From Streptomyces aurantiacus (lineage in GTDB: Bacteria; Actinomycetota; Actinomycetes; Streptomycetales; Streptomycetaceae): a DNA stretch of 64,000 bases. Below are positions 52,797 through 60,190 of this stretch, piece after piece; within the stretch, counting starts at the first letter, position 1; each line of letters opens with the position of its first letter. The notes under the pieces are model-generated. The model was given only the letters and a program-made list of their open reading frames with translations. It had not been told where the DNA came from and searched no databases. The translations under genes were made by a program, and so were the position numbers. The stretch is taken from contig NZ_CP114283.1 of assembly GCF_027107535.1 (NCBI RefSeq), positions 9,300,001-9,364,000 on the forward strand, in the 5' to 3' direction.

Positions 52797-54668
52797 TCAG
52801 ACCAGCCGAACCGGCTTCTCCGGGCGTACGCCGAGGTCGAGAAGCCACGCTCGGAGCGGCGCGGGATCCCCGTCCTCGATGAGGCTGAGTACCCGTGGTC
52901 CCAGGTCGACGGACCGCTCACCGCCGACGAGGAGCGAGGGACCGTCCAGCCAGTCGAGCCCCGGCACCGCCCCCGCCGTGTCCATCGCCGCACAGCAGAC
53001 CATCGCCGTCACGTGGTCGCCCAGCAACTCCCGCCCCGTCCGCGGTGGTTGCAGCGGGAAGAGCGGCAGCGTGCCGTCGTCCCAGAGCGCCAGGTCGGGG
53101 CCGCCCTGGCCCACGGACCCCGCCGACGGCGCCCCCGGCCCGGCAGCCGTCGCGGCCTCCTCACGCGCCACCTCGGCGCTCAGCACCGCCGCGAGCTCCG
53201 CACTCCGCTCGGTATCCGGCCCGCCGTCCTCGTCGATCTCCGGCCCGCCGTCGTCCTCGTACTCCGGCGCTGCCGCCTCTCCGCTCTCCGCGTCGGCCGG
53301 GTCGTACGTGCTGTTCGGACTGTCCGCACCGCTGCCGGTGCCGCTGCCGGTGTTCGCGATGTTCGTGTTCCGCGCGAGCGGGGGCGTCTCCGAGGTCAGG
53401 TGATCCATCACCCGAGCCAGCGTCGGGCCCTCCGGGTCCGGCGCCTCCTGCCCCGACGTACGGCTCACACCGAGCGCGTCCAGCACCCGGTGCAGCCGCG
53501 CCGCGTCCGTACGCCACTTCCGGTCGACGACCTCGTCCGGATACTCGGCCCAGTCGACCGGGGCCCAGTCGGGCCCGGTCTCGGCGGGCCCGCCGTGGAA
53601 GAGACGCGCGGCCAGCAGGGACGTCGCCTCGTCGATCGCGCCCGGCTCCTCCAGAAGATCGCAGGCGGGCCGCTCGCCGAGCCGGGAGGCGAAGCCCTCG
53701 GCGAGCCGGTCCCGCCGAGAGAGCTCGGTGAGGGCCGCGACGACGCCCGCGTCGAGCCGGGACGGCCACCGCCCCATGCGCCAGGCGGGCAGCGCGACCC
53801 TGGTCAGCAGCCGGTCCCAGCCCGCGTACGCCAGACCCACCTGCTCCTGGGCGACGATCCGCAGGCCGTAGTCCACAGCCTGTGCACGCTCCGCCGCCGC
53901 GGCCGCCACACCCCGCTCCATCTCGGCCGCGTGCCCGCGGCAGCTGCGCAGCAGAATCCTCGACACCCAGCCGGCCCCGCCGAGCACCGCGCGGACCAGG
54001 GGCCCGCGCGTGGGCGCCGACGTCACGGCCACGGCCGCGTCGAGCCCTCGTACGAAGCGACGGGCCGCGGCTATGTCCGGGTGCGCGGACGGTCCCGTAC
54101 CCGCGACGACCGGCGCGAGGACCGCGCGCAGTTCGCCGACCCGCATCCACCACAGGAAGGGCGAGCCGATGACGAGGACGGGCGCGGCCGGCGTACGCCG
54201 CTGTGCCGACGGCAGGCCCCGGACGCCCTCTATCTCGTCCCCGGGCTGCGTACGGGGCGGGCCGTGGGCCGGATGCGTGCGGTCCTCCAGCCAGCTGTCG
54301 CAGTCCGGGGTGAGCGCTATCGCGGAGGGGGCGGGCACTTCGAGGCGGTCGGCCAGATCCCGCACCATGCGGTACAGGTCCGGCGCCGACTCCTCGGCGA
54401 CCGGCACCGTGGGGCTCACGGCGGGCCGGGAACGGACGACGACCAGCGCGATGCCGACCGCAGCGAGAAGCACGAACAGGGCCAGACCCGACACGGTCCA
54501 GCGCACCACGCCCCAGCCAGGACCGTCGATGTGCCCGGTCGACCCGCCGACGAGCAGGACGACGGCGACGGCCGCGGGCAGCAGGGCGACGGCCAGGGCC
54601 CTGCTGCGGATGCGCAGCACGGCGAGGGCCCGTGAGCGCGCGGCCTGCGCACCCACCTCGACTCCCAT
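52797..54668 (-). CDS. Degenerate M48-like membrane protein
   Basis: A protein of 623 residues. Two membrane helices (about 25-41, 57-77) precede a domain that follows the M48 peptidase pattern: LYRMVRDLADRLEVPAPSAIAL, then VLVIGSPFLWWMRVGELRAVLA. Where active M48 enzymes have HExxH, this protein has PVVAG (186-190), so both zinc His and the catalytic Glu are gone. The C-terminal third has an acidic, low-complexity linker (about 440-550) and a conserved-looking end (GVRPEKPVRLV). The start is probably ATG 54668; GTG 54677 is possible. It is probably a pseudo-protease with a scaffold or regulatory role. Confidence 0.75.
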   Translation of the reverse strand: MGVEVGAQAARSRALAVLRIRSRALAVALLPAAVAVVLLVGGSTGHIDGPGWGVVRWTVSGLALFVLLAAVGIALVVVRSRPAVSPTVPVAEESAPDLYRMVRDLADRLEVPAPSAIALTPDCDSWLEDRTHPAHGPPRTQPGDEIEGVRGLPSAQRRTPAAPVLVIGSPFLWWMRVGELRAVLAPVVAGTGPSAHPDIAAARRFVRGLDAAVAVTSAPTRGPLVRAVLGGAGWVSRILLRSCRGHAAEMERGVAAAAAERAQAVDYGLRIVAQEQVGLAYAGWDRLLTRVALPAWRMGRWPSRLDAGVVAALTELSRRDRLAEGFASRLGERPACDLLEEPGAIDEATSLLAARLFHGGPAETGPDWAPVDWAEYPDEVVDRKWRTDAARLHRVLDALGVSRTSGQEAPDPEGPTLARVMDHLTSETPPLARNTNIANTGSGTGSGADSPNSTYDPADAESGEAAAPEYEDDGGPEIDEDGGPDTERSAELAAVLSAEVAREEAATAAGPGAPSAGSVGQGGPDLALWDDGTLPLFPLQPPRTGRELLGDHVTAMVCCAAMDTAGAVPGLDWLDGPSLLVGGERSVDLGPRVLSLIEDGDPAPLRAWLLDLGVRPEKPVRLV

Positions 54669-54993
54669 ACCGGACACGACCGGTGTCACCCCCTACTGGC
54701 CGCCGGGCGCATGTGTACCCGGCAGCTGTCGACGGACGTCCATGGCGTTGCTCACTCCCCCACTGTGGCACCCACGACCGACATCGCAATGCCGGTGGGC
54801 CAAGTGCCGGAACGCTTGCGCCGCACCCTAGTTGGGGCCCCGGCCCTCGTCAGCCGGATGGGGGATCGGTCACTCGATGGAATGGCTTTGGCTAGAGGTG
54901 GCTGACGAAAAGGCCCCGGATCCTGTGCTGGATCCGGGGCCCGGTGTGGTCGTGCGATGGGTGACGGTGCAGGTGGCAGGCCGTAACCGAGGG
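54669..54993. other. Intergenic region upstream of the M48-like gene
   Basis: About 325 bases holding the hairpin at 54912-54941 next to the purD end and, presumably, the promoter of the M48-like gene. No other gene-like sequence was seen. Confidence 0.5.
54912..54941 (-). terminator. Terminator downstream of purD
   Basis: GGCCCCGGATCC/GGATCCGGGGCC, 12-base perfect stem with a six-base loop, about 50 bases after the purD stop. Confidence 0.88.
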
Positions 54994-56253
54994 TTACTCC
55001 CCGGCGGCTTCCGCCACCTTCGCCGCGATGTCCGTACGGTGCTGGGAGCCGTCGAGGCGGATTCGGTTGACCGCCGTGTACGCGCGGGTGCGGGCCTGGG
55101 TGAGATCCGTGCCGCTGGCGGTGACGGAGAGGACCCGGCCGCCCGCGCTGACGACCGCGTCACCGTCACGCTTCGTACCGGCGTGCAGGACGTACGCGTG
55201 CGGGGCGTCCTGCGCGGCCACCTCGTCGAGGCCCTCGATGGGGTCGCCGGTTCGCGGGGTGCCGGGGTAGTTGTGCGAGGCGATGACGACGGTGACGGCC
55301 GCGTCGTCGCTCCAGCGCAGCGGCGCGAGGTCGGCGAGGGTGCCCTCGGCCGACGCGAGGAGGACGCCGGAGAGCGGGGTCTTCAGGCGGGCGAGGACGA
55401 CCTGGGTCTCGGGGTCGCCGAAGCGGGCGTTGAACTCGATGACCCGTACACCGCGCGAGGTGATCGCCAGACCGGCGTAGAGGAGCCCGGAGAAGGGGGT
55501 GCCGCGGCGGCGCATCTCGTCGACGGTCGGCTGCAGAACGGTCTGCATGACCTCCTCGACGAGCTTCGGGTCGGCCCACGGGAGGGGCGAGTACGCGCCC
55601 ATGCCGCCGGTGTTCGGCCCTTCGTCGTCGTTCAGGGCCCGCTTGAAGTCCTGGGCCGGCTGCAAGGGGACGACCGTCTCGCCGTCGGTGATCGCGAAGA
55701 GGGAGACCTCGGGACCGTCGAGGAACTCCTCGATGACCACACGGTCGCAGGCGTTGGCGTGGGCCCTCGCCGCGTCGAGGTCATCGGTCACGACGACGCC
55801 CTTGCCGGCCGCGAGACCGTCGTCCTTCACCACGTACGGGGCGCCGAAGGCGTCGAGCGCCACGTCGACCTCGTCGGGGGTCGTGCACACGTACGAGCGG
55901 GCGGTGGGCACGGCCGCGCCCGCCATCACGTCCTTGGCGAAGGCCTTGGAGCCCTCCAGCCGGGCGGCCTCCTTCGAGGGTCCGAACGCCGGAATGCCCG
56001 CCTCACGCACGGCGTCGGCGACCCCGGCCACGAGGGGGGCCTCCGGGCCGACGACCACCAGCTCGGCGCCGAGGTCCGTGGCCAGCGCTGCCACGGCCTT
56101 GCCGTCGAGGGCGTCGACCGGGTGCAGCTCGGCCACATCGGCGATGCCCGCGTTGCCTGGAGCACAGTGCAGCGCGGTGACGTCGGGGTCGAGGGAGAGG
56201 GAGCGGCACAGGGCGTGTTCGCGGGCACCGCTGCCGATGACGAGGACCTTCAC
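54994..56253 (-). CDS. purD: Phosphoribosylamine-glycine ligase (GAR synthetase)
   Basis: PurD joins phosphoribosylamine and glycine with ATP, step two of purine synthesis. It has 419 residues with the ATP-grasp fold: [15 protein letters not shown] (1-15), [33 protein letters not shown] and [12 protein letters not shown]. The start is ATG 56253. It stands alone between dnaX and the M48-like gene. Confidence 0.97.
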   Translation of the reverse strand: MKVLVIGSGAREHALCRSLSLDPDVTALHCAPGNAGIADVAELHPVDALDGKAVAALATDLGAELVVVGPEAPLVAGVADAVREAGIPAFGPSKEAARLEGSKAFAKDVMAGAAVPTARSYVCTTPDEVDVALDAFGAPYVVKDDGLAAGKGVVVTDDLDAARAHANACDRVVIEEFLDGPEVSLFAITDGETVVPLQPAQDFKRALNDDEGPNTGGMGAYSPLPWADPKLVEEVMQTVLQPTVDEMRRRGTPFSGLLYAGLAITSRGVRVIEFNARFGDPETQVVLARLKTPLSGVLLASAEGTLADLAPLRWSDDAAVTVVIASHNYPGTPRTGDPIEGLDEVAAQDAPHAYVLHAGTKRDGDAVVSAGGRVLSVTASGTDLTQARTRAYTAVNRIRLDGSQHRTDIAAKVAEAAGE

Positions 56254-56420
56254 GGGGGCCAGCCTAGCTGTCGTGTGGGGAGGTGCGGACGTGGTGGGGC
56301 GTGCGCCCCGCGGCCCGCGCTCTCGGCGGGGTGCCGGGGCCGGTGGCCGGGACCGGTTCGAGGAGTCCGATCCTGCGGATCACCTGGGCCTGACTGCGAC
56401 TTGGGCGAGAACGCCTCCGG

Positions 56421-58856
56421 CTACTCGTGGGAGAACTCCTCCAGCACCGTCGCCCCCAGCTCCCGCACGATCAGCTCATGGCCCGACAGTGCCGACTCGT
56501 CGAGGTCGGGATCGTCGTCCGCCGCGATGTCGTCCTCCAGGGAGACCGAGGGCGGCGGCTCCGGAGCGGAGGGGCGGGGCGGGTGCGGCGACGCGGACGA
56601 GGAGCCGGCGCCCCCGGACGCCGGCCGGCTCTGGGACGCCGGGGCGTCACCTCTCGGAGCCGGAGCCGTGGACTGCTGCGGGCCGGGGCCGGGCGCACTC
56701 GGGGCGGCGCCACCGGACGCGTATCCGCCGCCACCGCCGCCGGACGTGTAACCGCCGCCACCGCCGAAACCGGAGCCGGGCGCGGGCGGCGGTGCCGAGC
56801 CGCCGGAGGGATCGATGACCGCCTCGACCCTCCACTGCACGTTGAACTGCTCGGACAGGGCCTGTCGCAGGACTTCCTCGCTGCCGCTGCTCGCGAAGTT
56901 GTCCCGCGCGCCCACGTTGACGAAGCCGAGTTGGAGGGTCGTGCCGTCGAAGCCCGTCACCTGGGCGTTCTGGCTGAGCAGGATCCAGGTGAAGCGGCGG
57001 CGGTTCTTCACCGCCTCCAGGATGTTCGGCCACAGGGTGCGGGGGTCGGGCCCTCCGCCCGCGGAGGCGAAGGCCCCCGCGGGAACCCCGGCCCCCTGAG
57101 ACGGGGCGGGGGCAGCGGACGCGGCAGAGCCAGGAGCTTGGGTGTGCGCGGACGCAGGAGCCCCCTGTGCACCGGCCGGCGCGGGCGCCCCGGGCGGTGC
57201 GGATGCGGGCTGGCCCCCGCCGGCGGCTGCGGCGGTCGGCCATCCGCCGGGCCGTCGACCGCTGCCCGCGGCTGTCGCGGTGGGCCAGGCGCCGGCCGCG
57301 CTGTCGGCCGCCGGAGCCTGGACGGGCGGCTGCTCCGCAACGGGAGCGGGCATGGGAGCAGGGGCGGCGGGAGCGGGAGGAGAGGTGTGCGCGGGCACAG
57401 CCGGGCCCTGGGCCGAACCGTGGCCCGCGTCGCCACCGGGACCACTGGGCCCGCCCTGACCGACGGGAGCTCCCGCCCCGCCTCCCCGTACCGCGGCGCG
57501 GGCGGCTGCGGCCCCACCCCCCGGCGGAACGGACTGCACGGCCGGACCGGCCGGACCGGACGGACCTGAGGGAACCGGCCCGCCGACGGGACCACCGCCC
57601 TGTGTGCCCGCCCCCGCCCTCGCACCCGTCCCGGCATGCGCGTCGGGCCCGGGAACGTACCCGACGGCGGGCCCGCCGGCCGCCGCCCCCGTGAAGTTCA
57701 CCCCGCGCTCGATCCGGTCGAGCCGCGCCATGACGGACCGCTCGTCCCCGTACGCCGCGGGCAGCAGCACGCGCGCGCAGATCAGCTCCAGCTGGAGACG
57801 GGGCGAGGTGGCGCCCCTCATCTCCGTCAACCCTGCGTTGACCAGGTCGGCGGCGCGGCTCAGCTCGGCGGCGCCGAAGACCCCGGCCTGGGCCGTCATC
57901 CGCTCCACCACATCCACGGGAGCGTCGATGAGCCCCTTCTCGCCCGCGTCGGGCACGGCCGCCAGGATCACGAGGTCCCGCAACCTCTCCAGCAGGTCGG
58001 CGACGAACCGCCGGGGGTCGTTGCCGCCCTCGATGACCTGGTCGACGACCTCGAAGGCCGCGGCGCCGTCGCCCGCGGCGAAGGCCTCGACCACGGAGTC
58101 CAGCAGCGAACCGTCCGTGTAGCCGAGGAGCGAGGTGGCCATGGCATACGTCACACCCTCGTCGCGGGCTCCCGCGAGGAGCTGGTCCATGACGGACATG
58201 GAGTCACGCACGGACCCGGCGCCGGCCCGTACGACGAGCGGCAGCACCCCGTCCTCGATGGGCGCGCCCTCGCGGCCGCAGACCTCACCGAGGTACTCGC
58301 GCAGGGTCCCGGGAGGAACCAGCCGGAACGGGTAGTGATGCGTCCGCGACCGGATCGTCCCGATGACCTTCTCGGGCTCGGTGGTGGCGAAGATGAACTT
58401 GAGGTGCTCCGGCGGCTCCTCGACGACCTTCAGCAGGGCGTTGAAGCCCGCCGAGGTGACCATGTGGGCCTCGTCGATGATGTAGATCTTGTACCGGCTG
58501 CTCGCGGGCCCGAAGAACGCCTTCTCCCGCAGGTCACGGGCATCGTCCACACCACCGTGGGACGCGGCGTCGATCTCGATGACGTCGATGGACCCCGGCC
58601 CGTTCCTCGCCAGGTCCCGGCAGGACTGGCACTCCCCGCACGGGGTGGGCGTGGGCCCCTGCTCGCAGTTCAGACACCGGGCGAGGATGCGCGCACTGGT
58701 CGTCTTCCCGCAGCCGCGCGGCCCGCTGAACAGGTACGCGTGATTGACCCGGTTGTTCCGCAGCGCCTGCTGCAACGGGTCGGTGACATGCTCCTGCCCG
58801 ATGACCTCGGCGAACGACTCCGGGCGATAACGGCGGTACAGCGCGAGAGACGACAC
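56421..58856 (-). CDS. dnaX: DNA polymerase III subunit gamma/tau
   Basis: The clamp-loader ATPase, 811 residues. Walker A GPRGCGKT is at 45-52, and a four-Cys zinc knuckle lies within CLNCEQGPTPTPCGECQSC (61-79). DEAH-type Walker B follows in IIDEAHMV. Residues about 420-640 and 700-790 are long Ala/Pro/Gly linkers, typical of actinobacterial DnaX, with the tau C-domain between (RTLWPNILEAVKNRRRFTWILL). The start is GTG 58856 (VSSLALYRRYRPESF), near TATAAC, so the message may be leaderless. The SRP RNA gene lies just upstream on the same strand. Confidence 0.96.
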   Translation of the reverse strand: MSSLALYRRYRPESFAEVIGQEHVTDPLQQALRNNRVNHAYLFSGPRGCGKTTSARILARCLNCEQGPTPTPCGECQSCRDLARNGPGSIDVIEIDAASHGGVDDARDLREKAFFGPASSRYKIYIIDEAHMVTSAGFNALLKVVEEPPEHLKFIFATTEPEKVIGTIRSRTHHYPFRLVPPGTLREYLGEVCGREGAPIEDGVLPLVVRAGAGSVRDSMSVMDQLLAGARDEGVTYAMATSLLGYTDGSLLDSVVEAFAAGDGAAAFEVVDQVIEGGNDPRRFVADLLERLRDLVILAAVPDAGEKGLIDAPVDVVERMTAQAGVFGAAELSRAADLVNAGLTEMRGATSPRLQLELICARVLLPAAYGDERSVMARLDRIERGVNFTGAAAGGPAVGYVPGPDAHAGTGARAGAGTQGGGPVGGPVPSGPSGPAGPAVQSVPPGGGAAAARAAVRGGGAGAPVGQGGPSGPGGDAGHGSAQGPAVPAHTSPPAPAAPAPMPAPVAEQPPVQAPAADSAAGAWPTATAAGSGRRPGGWPTAAAAGGGQPASAPPGAPAPAGAQGAPASAHTQAPGSAASAAPAPSQGAGVPAGAFASAGGGPDPRTLWPNILEAVKNRRRFTWILLSQNAQVTGFDGTTLQLGFVNVGARDNFASSGSEEVLRQALSEQFNVQWRVEAVIDPSGGSAPPPAPGSGFGGGGGYTSGGGGGGYASGGAAPSAPGPGPQQSTAPAPRGDAPASQSRPASGGAGSSSASPHPPRPSAPEPPPSVSLEDDIAADDDPDLDESALSGHELIVRELGATVLEEFSHE

Positions 58857-58973
58857 ACGTACGAGGTTATAGGCGCCCACTGACAACGGGGACCGCCCGT
58901 CGGGGCCACCCCGCTCCACCCCGCCGAAGCCCGGGCCACACCGGCGGCTCCGCCCGCCCGGCAAACGCAAACG

Positions 58974-59068
58974 CCCCCCACGCACCCGCCAGAGCCAACC
59001 TACCCTTGCTGCCTTCCGGCCCTGGGGGAGTTCAGTCAGATAGCGCCACGTGAGGGGCTCCGCACACA
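58974..59068 (-). ncRNA. ffs: Signal recognition particle RNA (small bacterial type)
   Basis: On the minus strand the apical loop reads CCCAGGGCCGGAAGGCAGCA followed by AGGGTAGG, the Ffh-binding domain IV core (GGAAGGCAGCA-type). The two flanks (GGAGCCCCTCACGTGGCGC and GGTTGGCTCTGGCGGGTGCG) pair into a long hairpin. Position just upstream of dnaX is usual in actinobacteria. The ends are approximate. Confidence 0.9.
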
Positions 59069-59133
59069 GTACCCGATCCGACCGGGGGGAACGAGTTCGC
59101 GAGCACTCCTCAACGTCTTGTATTGTTTGCCGC

Positions 59134-59218
59134 GGAGGATTCGCCTAGTGGCCTAGGGCGCACGCTTGGAAAGCGTGTTGGGGGCAACCCCTCACGAGTT
59201 CGAATCTCGTATCCTCCG
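59134..59218 (+). tRNA. tRNA-Ser (GGA)
   Basis: Acceptor GGAGGAT/ATCCTCC, anticodon loop TTGGAAA with GGA, a long variable arm (TTGGGGGCAACCCCTC) as in class II tRNAs, and T-arm ACGAG-TTCGAAT-CTCGT. Confidence 0.95.
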
Positions 59219-59244
59219 CCAGTGCCTCACCGGGCACTAACGTT

Positions 59245-59276
59245 GAAGGGCCCCACCGTTCGCGGTGGGGCCCTTC
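59245..59276 (+). terminator. Terminator after tRNA-Ser
   Basis: GAAGGGCCCCACCG and its complement with a TTCG tetraloop. Confidence 0.9.
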
Positions 59277-59284
59277 GACGGTTC

Positions 59285-59437
59285 TCAGGCCTCGTTGTTC
59301 TGGTTTTTGTCCACAGGACGTGTGTGCGGGGGTCCCCAGATGGCATCGGCGATCTTCCGGGGCACATCCTTTCTCGGCGGATCCAAGCGGATCTGTTCAT
59401 GGTCCCAGGACGAGGTCGCGGTCGCGGTCGCGGTCAT
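59285..59437 (-). CDS. Short reading frame in the tRNA-Ser decay zone
   Basis: A reading frame of 50 codons from ATG 59437, out of frame with and overlapping the end of the PIN-like gene. It reads MTATATATSSWDHEQIRLDP then PRKDVPRKIADAIWGPP and ends NQNNEA. The first codons come from a GCGACC repeat. The rest has natural codon use and could be the C-terminus of a lost gene whose 5' end was deleted, or a small real gene. Not recognised. Confidence 0.4.
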   Translation of the reverse strand: MTATATATSSWDHEQIRLDPPRKDVPRKIADAIWGPPHTRPVDKNQNNEA

Positions 59438-59687
59438 AGAGCAGTTGGGCCGCCACCTTGGCCGCTGCCTCCGTGATCGGCTCCACCTTGACCCAGGAGA
59501 GCACCCATTGCAGTCGGGGCAGGTCCACCCTGGCGTGGCTCACCTCCACGATGGTGTTGGCGCTGACGACAAGGTCCGCTCTCAAGTCGTGGAAGACCTG
59601 GAACATCGCCAGGACCTTCCGGTCCTGCGCCACCCAGGCCGACAGCCCCTCGCTGTCCAGGACGACGGTCCCAATGTGCCCGCTCAC
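59397..59687 (-). pseudogene. Truncated PIN-domain (VapC-like) toxin
   Basis: A frame of 96 codons from GTG 59687. It starts like a PIN ribonuclease: Asp11 in VVLDSEGLSAW and Glu48 in ANTIVEVSHARV, followed by LPRLQWVLSWVKVEPIT. At AAQLL, where a full PIN toxin (about 130 residues) continues with the second acidic cluster (often HKYAIDA), the sequence breaks into YDRDRDRDLVLGP and stops. Loss of the third and fourth acidic residues should make it inactive. Its GTGA start overlaps the stop of an antitoxin-like remnant, preserving the layout of a toxin-antitoxin pair. Confidence 0.7.
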
Positions 59688-59821
59688 GCGGCGCTCGCGC
59701 CGGCGGCCGACGTCGTACCGAAGATGCGCACTACGTGCTGTCTGTTCCCCGCGTGGGTCCGGTCAGCGGCAGTGGGGGCGAGTGCCCTCTCGAACAGGGG
59801 CTCAGCTGGGCAGTTGTACAA
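59684..59821 (-). pseudogene. 5'-truncated reading frame before the PIN toxin
   Basis: An open frame with natural codon use, YNCPAEPLFERALAPTAADR then HAGNRQHVVRIFGTTSA, that ends in TGA overlapping the PIN start. No ATG or GTG is available; a TTG at 59821 is the only candidate and has no good ribosome site. Upstream the frame meets the stop of another remnant. It is either the tail of a deleted antitoxin or a very short gene with a TTG start. Confidence 0.45.
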
Positions 59822-59830
59822 CGCGCCAGT

Positions 59831-60029
59831 TCAGTGGGCCCAGTAGCGGTATGCCTCGATCCCTTGCGAGCCCTGGGGGGCGGGTTCCGGCAGCGGCAGG
59901 TCCAGGAGCCGGTGAGCTGGGCTCATCTTCGCCGTAGGCGTCGACGGTGGCCTCTTCGTTCAACGCCCCCAGTAACCCCTCCAGCGCGGCTGGTGCCCAG
60001 GTGCTCAAGGCTTCACCGCGGCGCTGCAC
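59831..60029 (-). pseudogene. Deletion remnant of a conserved actinobacterial protein
   Basis: Two recognisable ends are joined out of frame. The N-terminal piece, from GTG 60029, reads EALSTWAPAALEGLLGALNE then EATVDAYGED. The C-terminal piece, in another frame ending at 59831, reads LLDLPLPEPAPQGSQGIEAY then RYWAH. I recall intact proteins of about 110-130 residues that begin and end in just these ways, with some 60-70 residues between. The middle is gone here and the junction is frameshifted. The intact family has no firm function that I know. Confidence 0.65.
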
Positions 60030-60190
60030 CGTACGGTTGAGGACCGTATGTTCAGCAGCGGCGTATCCGTCGCGGCGCCGTCGCCGGCAGTCAAGCCAAG
60101 GCTCGCGGTTGCCGGCGTGTGACGTGGCCTGGTGGGGTTCGGTGGTGAGCGGCCCAGGGGAGGGTCCGGCGAACGACAGGGCGGAAAATA

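Noticed and set aside
54832..56751. A long plus-strand frame opposite purD and the end of dnaX
   Set aside because: It spans two real minus-strand genes and the gap between, with no domain.
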